Shown: positions 20,642 to 31,844 of the stretch, one piece after another | Position numbering within the stretch: the stretch's first letter is position 1 | Layout: every line of letters begins with the position of its first letter | DNA from: Phoronis australis | Lineage: Eukaryota > Phoronida > Phoronidae | Assembly (NCBI GenBank): GCA_002633005.1 | Contig: NMRA01000971.1 | Location: 32,433-85,018, forward strand | DNA length: 52,586 nt | Direction of reading: 5' to 3' | Translations under genes and position numbers: made by a program | The notes under the pieces: model-generated | The model's database searches: none | Told to the model about the DNA's origin: nothing | The model's input: only the letters and a program-made list of their open reading frames with translations

Positions 20642-22034
20642 CTGGGCCCGGTCTCCAATCTCCGTACTCAGACTCATACTCATACTCGAGATTTCATACT
20701 CAAAATCGTGCTCACTGGAGTCGTACTCAAAAAAGCGTATCTAATGTCGTATTTCGAGTAGACTCCAAACGTACTCAAATCTGACACTCATACTCGAGTT
20801 GCTATGGAACTCTTTATGATGTGAAATGCAAAATCACGCAAAGCCGCGCTGATTCATCGCTCCCTATTGGAATAGACCACCCCAGGAACTAGGCCTACAT
20901 TATCGTCTGCTGTCGCTACAACTACAAGAGTATGTCTATAACGTGGAATTCTGAGTGTTCTGTAACTGTTATTCAATTTTTAGTTTCAATAAATATTCTT
21001 ATGCCATTTCTTTGATACATTTGGCAATTATTAAGCTTTACTTCTTGAGTTCCTCACCCAGTCCCGAAAATGTCTTAAGAAATATGTAACAGCTTATCAC
21101 ATCACATCTCTGTTGCTAATTTAGTCTTGACATAAAACCCATTGCTGTGTAGGCCTACGCTGATGTCAAACTTTGATACTGTATCTTTGTATTTTACCGG
21201 GATGTATCAAGTGAGTTGACATTTGGCACGTGAGTTAAAAAACAATACTTGTGCAGGCATTCAGAGTTCACCAGTGGCAGTGAACGGGACGAGACGTCTA
21301 CTTAGAAATCGGCAAACAAAATCTGGAATTCCATTTGGGGATTGAGGAATTATAGATGACTAAGTTATGATGAGAAATGTACCTGACAGGGAAGCGAACT
21401 TTTTTTAACTTCCCTCCCCTCCTCGTCTTTTGGAAACCCTACAAAACGTAGGCACACATACCGAAATAAGGGCAGCACAAACTTCTCACACGACTTTTCC
21501 CACAACTGCTTTCGACGCTTGTTATGACTCGCCGACAAGGGATTACAATGCGCCTGTTGCCAGGAATTGTAGAGGTAGAATGGCGGCCATAACATACAGT
21601 GATACGGCGGGTTAATAAGGTGAAGAATAAGAAGATTTAAGATGAAAACTATTATCTCTGAACTGAAATTGAAGTGCTGAGATACGGTAAGAGGACTTAT
21701 TTTTTTAGATTTGCTGTGTTTCTTGGTTCCCTTTCGATATTTTGTTCTCTGGCTCGTATTTATTTTCGAGTACGATTTCAAGCACACTGCCATACCAAAC
21801 TTGAAATTTGAGCATAGACTCCGAATTTTTACTCAAAATCGTACTCGAAATATAGATGAGATACACTTCAGTTCGAGTACACTCGAAAACTGAGTACGTG
21901 CTCGAAATTTCGAGTACAGATTTTTCGAGTATGACATTGAATACACCAAAGCTGAGTCTGTACTCGAGTTGAGTATGAAGTGTGAGTTTGAGCATGATTC
22001 GAGTCTGAGTACGGAGATTGGAGACCGGGCCCAG
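20642..22034. mobile_element. Non-autonomous TIR element with GAGTAC-rich ends
   Basis: The ends are inverted copies of CTGGGCCCGGTCTCCAATCT continuing into CCGTACTCAGACTC, a perfect terminal match of more than 30 bp. Inside each end are many copies of (T)ACTCGAGTATGAGTAC-like motifs over about 200 bp. The interior (20860-21780) has no convincing ORF. Both sides of the element are H4-like sequence, but about 100 bp of H4 is missing on the right and no clear target duplication is visible. Superfamily unknown. Confidence 0.75.
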
Positions 22035-22620
22035 GTCACGCAGCAAGAACTGCCAGCGACATTGGTAAAATCTGCAAACGCAAAACCTGACTTGCATTTT
22101 TATTATTTAAAGATTACGCACAAATACCCAGGTAACATAGGCAGCAAATTAACCCTGTGAGGCACACTGTCCTTTCCGTCGCCACGGCATCCTCGGTAAA
22201 CCGGCAAAATTTTGTAACATTTCCAGAAAACTACGTCAGGGGAATATCATCAAAATAGGTAAAATTTGATACCTTTCCGTGAGGTATGAGAATTGTTCAT
22301 AATCCGAGACCTTCCCTTCTAAATCGAATTGGGAGTGTTGGCAAAACCACCGTCACATTTTTGTGGCCTGATTTTTTCAAATACATGTTTTGTCTAGTGC
22401 AGGGCAGTCGAACATCGCAGAAAGCGGAGGTTCCGAAGGCGGCGTGGTTCCTGAAGTTTGCCAACATGGGAAGAAAATAAAGCGACAAACAGTTGATGTA
22501 TTATATTTTGAAGTAAATGCATCACCCGGGAAAATAATTTGTTACCTTTTTCTATAATTCCCATTGCCAAACCGCCGTCTCGGAGGCCGTCGTTGCACTC
22601 GTTGTTATCTCTAATTATTC
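22035..22620 (-). repeat. H4-related remnant and inverted match to 1290-1430
   Basis: 22045-22120 continues H4 (GCCAGCGACATTGGTAAAATCTG). 22240-22400 matches the reverse complement of 1290-1430. 22500-22615 matches 316-440. The order is scrambled relative to the left end of the window, so this is a rearranged mosaic. Confidence 0.55.
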
Positions 22621-23876
22621 GAATACTAGACTTTCTTTAATATTTCGTATGGCCAATTTTGTCTCTATTAATTTTTACACGAAGCTCTACTACGTATACA
22701 GTGAATGTGCAGCCTAGCTAATTTCACACCAATGTATAAAATAAACGTATTGTCTGATTATATGGTTTTACACATGCATGAGTGTTTTTAGCTAAGCTCT
22801 AAACCTAAAATTGTTTTTATCTAGGAGTGTCCCAACTCGACTGACCAATTTATGCCATAAAAATGAACTCATTTGCAATGCGGTGATATCTTGTTGCCAT
22901 GTGCTATAGCTTGTTGTCACATGATGTCATTATGATATGCCACGTATACCATTGCTGGTTAAGTGACAACTTTTCTACAATTATATCATGTTTCATTTCA
23001 TAGTAAATTGATAAGAAATTAAATTTGTGAAATTTACAACTTAAAACAATGAACCATTCAAAGTTCGTCGGAATTAACTTATAGAAACAATCCATATGAT
23101 AATGATGACTTAACAGATACAGGGAAGTGACCTGAGTTACCAGCCATTCCACTAGATTAAGGTCTTGAGAAGTTAGACTGAAACCTAGTGGTTTCAAAAA
23201 CTTTCATGACTGCAACAGCTAACTTTCCATTTCTGATATTCTAATGAATTTGGCGGTATGAACATTCATTCTACGGTGGAAACTGTTTGATGAGGTGGCT
23301 GATTCATGGAACTTGAACGAAGGACTTGCAAGAAATAGAATCATTGAGGAACTCTGTAAGCATACGATTGCGTCTCGTTAAAAATTGTAATTTCCTGTAG
23401 ATCTTTTGTTTGATTTGAATTACGTTTCCTCCAATTTTGTTGGGGATGTCATGTGGGCAATTGAGCTATTTCTGTCATGACCCAGATAGTGAGGCCAAAA
23501 AATAGTGGCCTGATAACTGTTCGTCCAAATTTTCATCGTTGAATCCTTGCTGAAAGTAAAGTATTGTTTGGAGCAGTAAAACTGCTATTTCAGGAACAAT
23601 GTTTAGAATGAATGTTTGGGGTATCCCAAATGAATAAAATCAATCTAATTTGCCACCATACATGTGACTATGCTTAACCACTAAGGAGTCTACTAATACA
23701 CCAATCGTGGAATATGGTCTCAAGTCTCAACCACTAAATCTTTGCTCCACTTTCCGGTATACACTGGCGTATTTCATGATGTTTTTCATGGGTGCACAGG
23801 TATAAGATGAAAACAAACACATCATGAGGTCACAACTGTATAGTACAGAATCATATCGCACAACATTCGTCATTAC
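22621..23876. other. Probable intron, no feature recognised
   Basis: Lies between the two coiled-coil exons. AT-rich, with no exon or repeat boundary that I recognise. Confidence 0.4.
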
Positions 23877-23939
23877 CTGATCCTTCACTTGCTTGGTGAT
23901 TTTAGTGTTCTCCAGTTCCAACTGTTCAATTATCCGAGC
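23877..23939 (-). CDS. 63-base coiled-coil exon of a minus-strand gene
   Basis: Minus-strand acceptor CAATTGCAG and donor CAG|GTAATG bracket exactly 21 codons (phase 0 on both sides). The peptide includes IIEQLELENTKITKQVKD, with heptad-spaced hydrophobics, consistent with a leucine-zipper-like coiled coil. It joins in frame to the exon at 19328-19448. A solitary R1 repeat begins about 30 bases upstream of the acceptor (23971), so the branch-point region is partly transposon-derived. Very short symmetric exons can arise by chance; the perfect splice sites and the in-frame partner raise my confidence. Confidence 0.65.
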
Positions 23940-23970
23940 CTGCAATTGAATTGGATAAGTTCAAAAATAA

Positions 23971-24262
23971 CTTTATGATTGACATATGTCCCGAATGATA
24001 TATGGTAGTTCGTGCGTCGCAAGCTTGTTACCAGAGATGAAACCAAGACCTGGGTAGGCAATATAAGGTCATTTATTATAACTAATACAATAACAAGTAA
24101 GGTCATTTATATGACAAATACAATTATAAGCAAGGTAGTTATATGACTCATACAATTACCAGTAATAGTTAGTGACTAAACATAAATAAGGTAAAAAATA
24201 CTAATCTTTGGTAAGATAGGCAAATGAAAAGCGCCACAAGAGATGTAGTAAGACAGCTTACG
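23971..24262 (-). repeat. Solitary R1 terminal repeat
   Basis: The reverse complement reads TCTTGTGGCGCTTTTCATTTGCC, ATAATAAATGACC, CATCTCTGGTAACAAGCTTGCGACGCACG and GGGACATATGTCAATCATAAA, matching the terminal repeats at 8580 and 9112. Part of the interior (GGTCATTTAT...ACAATAA) is internally duplicated, making this copy longer. Confidence 0.75.
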
Positions 24263-25416
24263 CCCCACTATTTCATCGTCACTACTCTTAAATGATAAAC
24301 CTAGATTTATTTGGTGAATTGTATAGCGTAATATATATCATGGTGAACAACATTTTTGTGCTGGCACTTAGCTGCCCTCCAAGTTGCTCAGTATTCACGG
24401 TGTGTTCCCACAAGTACACGGGTTAAAACTGGGGAAAATACATGAAAACTAACATAAAATCCGCTCCCCCCTCTTTTGAAAATGTTCAAACAACACTGGA
24501 GACAATAAATATTTACTTTTTATTATATCCAGATAGTCTGTTATATCATAGTACTTAAAACTGACACGGTCACATATCCAGGATTATTGATCTTACATGG
24601 TATATCTGAACATGAAACTTTTATTGTGCAGTTTCTGTTTGCATCATTGTCTCCAAGAAAGACTAAGGATTGCCAGACATGACAGATTGACAGTTTGTTC
24701 AAATCTAGACCTGCATAAGTTCTGATTCTCAAAGGAGATAGTTCATGCTCTCTTAATCTCCATAAACAATCTTAGAGCGAGTATCTTGTTCCCTTGTTTG
24801 CACCTGAATGATCTGTTGTGTTCGGCTGCTGCACAGTTAGGGTTTCCGTACAGGTAAGGTTGTTTGAATCATGTCGCCCATGAACAGTCCTGCTAGAGAG
24901 AAGGCGTTCTCCAGAAGAGCTGAACAGTTTCCAATAGTCCAAAATAAGGACCCAACTTTTTATGCAGCATTCTCTTCAATGTTTGGAGTGCTCCTTCTCT
25001 CTTCCACACTGTTACTTTTTGAATGTCTTGGCCAGTCTGATGAGGAAACTGACATACACTTTGGCAAAGGAGCTTAAACTCTTTTCTTGCTTGTTGTTGT
25101 TCGTTCTCCGAAATCAGATAATTTGTAATTCCATGGTACACTAAGAATAATGACCCGTATTTCATATGACAAAGGATCACACGATTCTGTGTTGTATAGC
25201 ATGGTAACCTCCCAATAGCGGATTTGCAGCGCAAACGAACTACGCATAGCGCATGTGCGAGTTACTTCCTGCGCGAAGGCTCATGGGATAGCTTGTAGTC
25301 AGGCATTTCTTGAGCAGGCTTCATAGTGTGTGCATTTGGAGTGATTTGCAAACTAAAAACCATGTTTCATTTTTTGCTTTATAATACCAAGCAAGTCCTC
25401 TCTCGTTTGCAAACAC
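24263..25416. other. Probable intron, no exon confirmed
   Basis: A minus-strand open frame at 24893-25234 includes a Gln/Glu-rich stretch (ISENEQQQARKEFKLL), but no splice pair fits it well. I do not call it an exon. The rest is AT-rich. Confidence 0.35.
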
Positions 25417-25664
25417 AGCGTAGCTATGATCAGTGACCGTGTGACCGAGGGCACGACTGTCGTCATGTTCAGTATTGGGGCTATCGGCGTTGATTTCGAA
25501 ATCTCCGGTTTCAGACAAGTTGAGAGTTCTTGGGTTGCTTAACTTTTGTAGATTTCGCCGTGGATATGCTAGAGACGTTAATTTTAAGAGGAAACTCCGT
25601 CGGAATGTTGTTCTCATACGTCTTTTTTCCACCAGGAAAATGTTCGCTGCACACACGATGGCCC
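25417..25664 (-). pseudogene. THAP domain, C-terminal half (exon piece 2)
   Basis: On the minus strand the frame entering at 25663-25658 (GGC CAT) gives GHRVCSEHFPGGKKTYENN then IPTEFPLKI. These are the C-x2-H and final Pro of the THAP zinc finger, a DNA-binding domain. The frame meets a stop near 25514. A one-base shift then gives SETGDFEINADSPN, running to DHSYA with a donor (GCT|GTGTTT) at 25417. It continues exactly the N-terminal half at 26416-26607, but a 750-bp segment lies between. The frameshift and the interrupted domain point to a pseudogene; a sequencing error or an unusual intron remains possible. Confidence 0.75.
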
Positions 25665-25665
25665 C

Positions 25666-26415
25666 TAGGCAATTACATCGCACTGGATGCCGCAGGCATT
25701 CAGGGGCTTTAGTACATCCTCACAAAAAGTTACTCATTTCAAAATACAGCAAATAAAATCAAATGAACCATACATATAGGAACACAGAGTTATAATTAAC
25801 AAATACCACGACTCTGGATACAATTTAGTCAGCAAAACTTGAACAAATCGATGAAAATCTGTCGTGGTTTGCTCGAGTTTCTCTCAGTTACCGGGTGCCA
25901 TTTTGAGGAAGTTACGTGAAATTACATATGTTGACGAATAAAAAGTCCAAGAAACACACATCTTACAAGTTTCACCCGATACCTTCTCATGCTATTTTAC
26001 AAGTGTCGCGCGCTAGCGTCACGCGCTTCGCTCAGTCTTGCGCTTACCTTTGCCTAATGACTCACATGATTCAGTTGACATGCTTTGTGGTTATCGCGCA
26101 TGCGGTGATAAAATTAACGGCAACCAAAAAAGTGGAGTTGTAATTCTTCGCCAAAGTCAACTTAATTCTCACAACTAAGCTTCATCAAATATATGTATAG
26201 AAGTAGAAAGGATCAAAGATGGAAGTAAGCGTTTTTTTAAATGATAGTTTTAAGTGTAGAAATTATTTTTGACGAGGTGAAAACTCAAAATTGGTAACCC
26301 AAATCTGGTCACGGCCTGTTTAAAATACACTGAAGTAACGAAATGAGTACAGAAAGCGAATGGAAGTATTGTAGCCCCTATATGGCCAATCAAGGGGCTA
26401 CGTGTTTCCTACTAG
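25666..26415. mobile_element. 750-bp insert splitting the THAP domain, 8-bp duplication ATGGCCCC
   Basis: ATGGCCCC occurs at 25658-25665 and 26416-26423. Reading across with one copy removed restores a THAP domain in frame (...FKPTRGH then RVCSEHF). The insert starts TAGGCAATTAC and ends TTTCCTACTAG; only a weak inverted CTAG is shared. The interior has no ORF, and has a TAGCCCC/GGGGCTA stem close to the right end. An 8-bp duplication is typical of hAT and P-type elements. The GT-AG pair in it would splice out of frame, so a normal intron fits less well. Confidence 0.65.
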
Positions 26416-26607
26416 ATGGCCCCGCGTTGGTTTGAATGCGCTAAATCTCCCCTGACTCCCAGCTCTCCTAATGTTGTTTATCCATTTTTCACGAAGTTCT
26501 TGGTTTGCAGGGAACACATAAAAACTCAGATTTTTATCTCTATTGTTGTTTTTGAAGCAGCCAGGAACACAACAAGTGTATCTGGCGTAAGTTTTCTTCG
26601 CGCTCAT
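26416..26607 (-). pseudogene. THAP domain, N-terminal half (exon piece 1)
   Basis: The minus-strand ATG at 26605-26607 starts MSAKKTYARYTCCVPGC, the typical start of a THAP zinc finger (C-x3/4-C). It is followed by FYVFPANQELREKWINNIRR (conserved F-P and W) and AFKPTRGH, about 64 codons. The frame has upstream codons to 26733 without a stop, but the ATG at 26607 gives the family's usual short N-terminus. THAP domains bind DNA in a zinc-dependent way and occur in chromatin proteins and in P- and Kolobok-type transposases. Nothing here decides between host gene and transposase. The continuation is at 25417-25664. Confidence 0.8.
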
Positions 26608-26739
26608 ACCGCATATTATGCTTGTTACTATGGCCGCCTTTGGAATCCTGACCACAGCACCCACAATGCACCATTTTAACCTAATTTCAATATGGCGTCG
26701 CTGCAAATCTTCTATACAGGGAATTATAAACAACCACCA

Positions 26740-28615
26740 ACTTATGTGTACATTGAAATAAATGAGTTCCTAAGTTTTCCATGGATCAATGGGGACTCTG
26801 AGCTCAAGATTGGCTCATAGATTCATTGCTTATGACAGGGACCATGTGAGTTATTTGCTGTTTGGCGTACCTGAGGCCAACACGCAAGGCAACTGCATGC
26901 ATGGCTCTCTACATTTGGTAAATCTTAGAATTGAGTGATTGTGATAGATTTTCTGCTGCACATCCTTTTATATGTTTGTTAAGGAATAATCACTGCATTA
27001 ACTTTGAATAAGGTACTGTTAATGAGAGATATTTTGTTATGGTTGACATGGCTTCAGTAGACAATAAGCGATAATAAGGTAACCCGCTATGAGGATGACA
27101 CTAACCACAACACTTTTGGGAAAGCTGCATCTTCTATAATACCTCCTTAAGCTCATTTGCGGTAGCAGCAGTTATAATTGGCAAAATGCAAAATCGCCGA
27201 CTTCTGGAAGAGTTTGTCGAGCTGAGTGCCGTAGAGCAATGGTCAATCTGTGGCTGACATGGTCCATCTGAATTGCTACTGACTTCCATCTCAAGGATAC
27301 AAGTTGCGACTCATTTTCTGATTGTCATATAACATTTTTTGGTCATAGAGGTTAGAATGCTGCTCATTCTTAATATCGCCATGTAGGTATTCAAAACAGT
27401 GAATTCAACTTGTGGTTTTAACTTGTGTCACTTTCCCTTTGCCGAAACTCTGGTTTATCACAACACCATCGTTATGAGTTTACCCTTTGCTACTCTAGGG
27501 ATTAAATGCCCGTGATGATAGCATACTTGTTGATAATTCTTGATTGTTTACCTGTGTTTCATATTGCGACCTGTAGCAATTGCTCCAATTGGAGTGGAGT
27601 TAACCTTCCCCATTGCAGCTAAATCCACATATTTTGTAAAGAGTTGTAATGGCTATTCAAGTCGGGAAGTTATGCTTTCTTATGAACAGAAACTCTTCAA
27701 AAAGGCAGTAATTTTATGTTCATGGGAGTTGGCCTACTATTTGTTGTATATATGGCTAGCCGGTCAACCCAATTGTTTACACTACCTACCATGCTCTCAT
27801 CTCTAGTAGTTGAACTCTGGTCTTCTGTGCCTGTAAAACACAAAGACTCTTTCATCTGTAGCAGATGGCAGTCGGGGAGAAAGTATGAAAGTCGAAAATA
27901 TTTAAGTTTGTTTTTGTTTTCTTTGTTTACAACACTCCTGTCTTAAACCTTGAATGTAAAAACTTCATAATAGATTCAGGTGGATCTCTTAACAAGGTCA
28001 TGAATTTGTTTTGACGTCATCCTGCCAAAACAATTGGACCAAAGTTCTGAAAAAAATCTCATGTCCATAGAAAATGAAATCCTTGTTCGTTGCTCAGTGA
28101 CTCATCTTGTGAAAGTGAACATTTACTAAATTTATAACACATAGTGGTAAACAAGTCAATTTTATTTCTGTTTTTTTCATAAAAGCTGGCTAGAAGTGGA
28201 AATGGAAAAAGATCCATGTTGTTAATTATTGTAAGCGGCCACTGCCCACTCCCATTTTTGCCAATTTGCGGTTTAAGGGCCCACTGCTTGGATAATCTCC
28301 CAATCGCCCCCGTCTCAGGCTCAAGCGCCCAGGGCATTTATGCGTTTACAGTAGTTTAGTATGCAAAGCCGGGGGTGGTGGGAGGGTGGGACAAACTATG
28401 AAAGTCAAAAGACCAGGTTTGTTTTACTTGGCTTATGGTACTAATATCTTAAAACCTTGAAAAAATTCACACTAAATTCATGTGAATCTTAACTAGGTCA
28501 TGAATTGATGTTTTGATATGGCTTCCTACACAAGTAGATCAAAGTTCTGAAAAATTCTGATGTTCATGAAAAATTACTCAGTTTCTCATCTTGTTAAAAG
28601 TAACATTTTCCGGAA
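26740..28615. other. Intergenic sequence, nothing recognised
   Basis: Short plus-strand frames at 27540-27946 are hydrophobic and lack motifs, so I treat them as chance. 28220-28340 contains a few CGCCC/GGGCGCTT-like words seen in other repeats of the window, without clear boundaries. Confidence 0.4.
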
Positions 28616-28617
28616 TA

Positions 28618-30033
28618 CCGTATTCGTCGTAATAACCGCCCAGGGCGCTTAGAAAAGTTCAGTTCAGCGGGGTGCTTATTATAACCCAAGACAGTTGAAA
28701 CCCAGTCTCTGAAACGGGTGAAATCGGAAGCTAAAAAGATTGATGAAATTTACGCTCTGTGACGTATTTGTAATCTATGAAAGACTTCCAACAAAACTGT
28801 GGTGCATTGCTATCAAACTTTGCTGCTAAATTACGATCATTTTACAGAAAATTGTGCTGAAATCCCAGGGCGAAAACTCACTGACTGGCTGCCTCGAAAA
28901 AGCCGTCTTCGATATGGTGACTTCAATGCTTGAATAAAAATAGATTCGACTCAAGCAAATTACCTGAAATCCTCATTAAGTATTCTAAGTAGCGTCCCTA
29001 AGATTTTTTTTAAGTTCCCGTGGAGTCTGGATTATCGGCAGGTTTAAGTACAAATCTGTGCAACATCGTGCCATCTACATGTATGATCGGCAACACGGCG
29101 AGAAAAATGTCTGGACAAACACACATGATGTCACGTGACGTTTGTTTTGAAGTTCGTCTGCAAGTAAGCGAGCACGTGCGTGTCAACAGAATTCATTTGC
29201 CAAAGCAGAGACGGTCTTTTGGTCAGAGCCACGCAATCTAACGAGCTAGATGTGCATTGTATCTAAAGAAATTTGCACAAGCAGGCCTAAACCAGAGCGT
29301 GTTTCATTCAGCACTTGCCGGTCTCGTGCTAAACATGTTCAACATTTGTCTCGGCAAGGCCCATATTAGTCGCCGTGTAGCTGGATGCGTACGTAACTAT
29401 CTGACAGTTATTTTTCGGTGTAAGGGTGTGTAAGCATTCATTGTCGGTTGTCATTTTATCGGATATTTGGCTTAAAAACAACAATTATGGTTAATCAAAC
29501 AATCCATCTAAAAATAACTCAAACATGTTTTATAGTATTAGAAATTGCCGGAAATTAGTGCCAATATTCATTTCTTACCGATGCTATGCTTCCCGTTTCA
29601 TGAATGGATAGTTCCCGACTAATGTCTTTGATGACAGGTTCATACATGTAGCGCGCACTTCCTGGCCACGTGCGTTTAACACAGAGTTATTTTTATTCAT
29701 GAGACAGTCGATGTGTCTTCTGAGAGGTCACACCATAGTGGGACACGGTCGTCGCGAAAGTAGCAACGCTGCTGTGTTCTTTTGGAAGCGCTGCGTTACT
29801 TTGAAGTGTATAGTCATGACTAAATGCAAACGTAGCAGTGCCGTTGGTGGTCTAGAAGACCCGTGCAAAACATTTTTGATAAATTGAATACGTTACTGTA
29901 GCCGAGTTTTAGGACTGTAGGTACGTCATTGTTTGCATGTACACGTTCATGGACTGGGCGCTTATTTGAGTAAAGTGTGAAAATGCATGGGAGGCGCTTA
30001 TAGGGGCATGGGCGGTTATTATGGCGAATACGG
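28618..30033 (-). repeat. E2 element, left arm
   Basis: Outer end CCGTATTCGTCGTAATAACC, inner end (reverse complement) CCGTATTCGCCATAATAACC. The strand follows the right arm's orientation taken as plus. It contains GTAAGCATTCATTGTC at about 29430, one of the empty sites for the 992-bp TIR element inserted in the third E2 copy. Confidence 0.85.
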
Positions 30034-30171
30034 CATGTGGCAGACTCATGAACTTTTATTTTTTGTTCTTTTTCAAAACGACTAAGAAGCGAAAATTCAT
30101 AAAAGATCCATATTGGGAATTTTATAAAGTTACAAATGTACATTTAACGATCGCACTTTTTAAAGTTGGTA

Positions 30172-31585
30172 CCGTATTCGCCGTAATAACCGCCCATGCC
30201 CCTATAAGGGCCCCCCACGCGTTTTCAAACTTTGCTGAAATAAGCGCCCAGTCCATGAATGTGTACATGATTGCGAACAATGACGTACCTACAGTCCTAA
30301 AACTCGGCTACAGTAACATCTTCAATTTATCAAAAAATTTTTGCACGGGTCTTCTAGACCACCAGCGGCACTGCTACTTTTGTATTTATCCGTGACTTTA
30401 CACTTCAAAGTAACGCAGTGCTTCAAAAGGAACGCAACAGTGTTGCTACGCTCTCGCGACGACCATGTCCCACTATGGTCTGACTTTTCAGTAGACTCAT
30501 TGACTGTCTCATGAATAAGAATAACTCGATGATAAACGCACGTGGCCAGGAAACGTGCGCTACGTACATGAACCTGTCATCAAAGACATTAGTCGGGAAC
30601 TATTCATTCATGAAACGGGTAGCATAGCATAGATAAGAAATGAATATTGGCAATAATTTCTGAAAATTTCTAATATTATAAAACATGTTTGCGTTATTTT
30701 TGAGATGGATTTGATTAACCATAATTGGTGTTTTTAAGCCGAATATCCGATAAAATGAAAACTGACAGTGAATGCTTACACACCCTAATACACTGAAAAA
30801 TAACTGTCAGATAGTTACGTACGCATCTAGCTTAACACGGCCACTAATATGGGTCTTACTGAGAAAAATGTCGAAAGTTTTTAGCCTGAGACCGGTAAGT
30901 GCTGAATGAAACATGCTCTGGTTTAGGCCTACTGCTTGTGAAAATTTCTTTAGACACATCTAGCTAGTTAGTCTGCGTGGCTCTGGCCAGAAGACGGTCT
31001 GCTTTCATATTGGCAAATGAACTCTGGCGACACGTACGCGCTCGCTTACTCGCAGACGAACTTCAAAACAAACGTCACATGACAACAACATGTGTGTTCG
31101 TCCAGACACTTTTCTCGCCATGTTGCCGATCATACATGTAGATGGCACGATGTTGCACAGATTTGTACTTAAACCTGCCGTTAATCCAGACTCCTCGGGA
31201 ACTTAAAAAGGGATGCCACTTATAAAACTTAATGAGGATTTCAGGTAATTTGCTTGAGTTGAAACCATTTTTATTCAAGCATTGAAGTTGCCATATCGAA
31301 GACGGCGATTTTGAGGCAGTAAGTCGGCGAGTTTTCGTCCTGAGATTTCAGCACAATTTTCTGTAAAATGATGGTAATTTAGCAGCAAAGTTTGATAGCA
31401 ATGAACCAGTTTTGTTGAAAATCTTTCATAGATTACATATACGTCACAGAGCGTAAATTTGATGAATCTTAGCTTCCGATTTCACCTGTTTCGAAGACCG
31501 GTTTTCAACCGCCTTGGGTTATAATAAGCACCCCCCTAAACCAAACTTTTCTAAGCGCCCTGGGCAGTTATTACGACAAATACGG
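30172..31585 (+). repeat. E2 element, right arm
   Basis: Begins CCGTATTCGCCGTAATAACC and ends with its complement TTACGACAAATACGG. It is the reverse complement of 28618-30033 throughout and is collinear with 36741-39145. The empty site CAGTGAATGCTTACACACCC is at 30766-30785. Confidence 0.85.
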
Positions 31586-31587
31586 TA

Positions 31588-31844
31588 TTCATCGGATTAG
31601 TGATGATTTTGTCAATGACTCTTACACAGGCACTGTTTGCACAACTTTGTAATTCATATTCACAATGATGTTTCTTATACAATAACTGTTTTTAAGACGG
31701 TGCTTTTTTTTGAAAGTGATTGTTTTTTTACACCGTAGTTGTCCTAGATGGCTTAGTTTCTGTACTCGCACAGTCTTGACCTGTGATCACCTCTGTCTGT
31801 AAAACGAAAGTCTTTCATACAGCCTGGCTATTTTTCTAATTTTT
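31588..31844. other. No feature recognised
   Basis: Short spacer between the E2 palindrome and the tandem repeat. Confidence 0.4.

Larger units (their letters stand above)
28618..31585. mobile_element. Palindromic double E2 element, TA target
   Basis: Two complete E2 copies (28618-30033 and 30172-31585, 1416 and 1414 bp) lie head to head around a 138-bp spacer, so the structure is a 2.97-kb near-palindrome. Each copy has its own inverted ends close to CCGTATTCGCCGTAATAACC. TA lies outside both outer ends (28616-28617 and 31586-31587). No transposase frame is present. E2 elements seem to be non-autonomous DNA transposons with TA targets, as in the Tc1/mariner group, although the superfamily cannot be fixed. 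Confidence 0.85.

Noticed and set aside
24893-25234. Additional exon of the THAP/coiled-coil gene
   Set aside because: A Gln-rich segment is suggestive, but acceptor and donor in a compatible phase were not found.
26398-26415. Extension of the THAP frame past GHLVG to the stop as the true protein end
   Set aside because: The true continuation (RVCSEHF) lies beyond the 750-bp insert; LVGNT is a read-through into the insert.
27540-27946. Membrane protein gene
   Set aside because: Overlapping short hydrophobic frames without splice sites, motifs or conserved start; AT-rich chance frames are enough to explain them.
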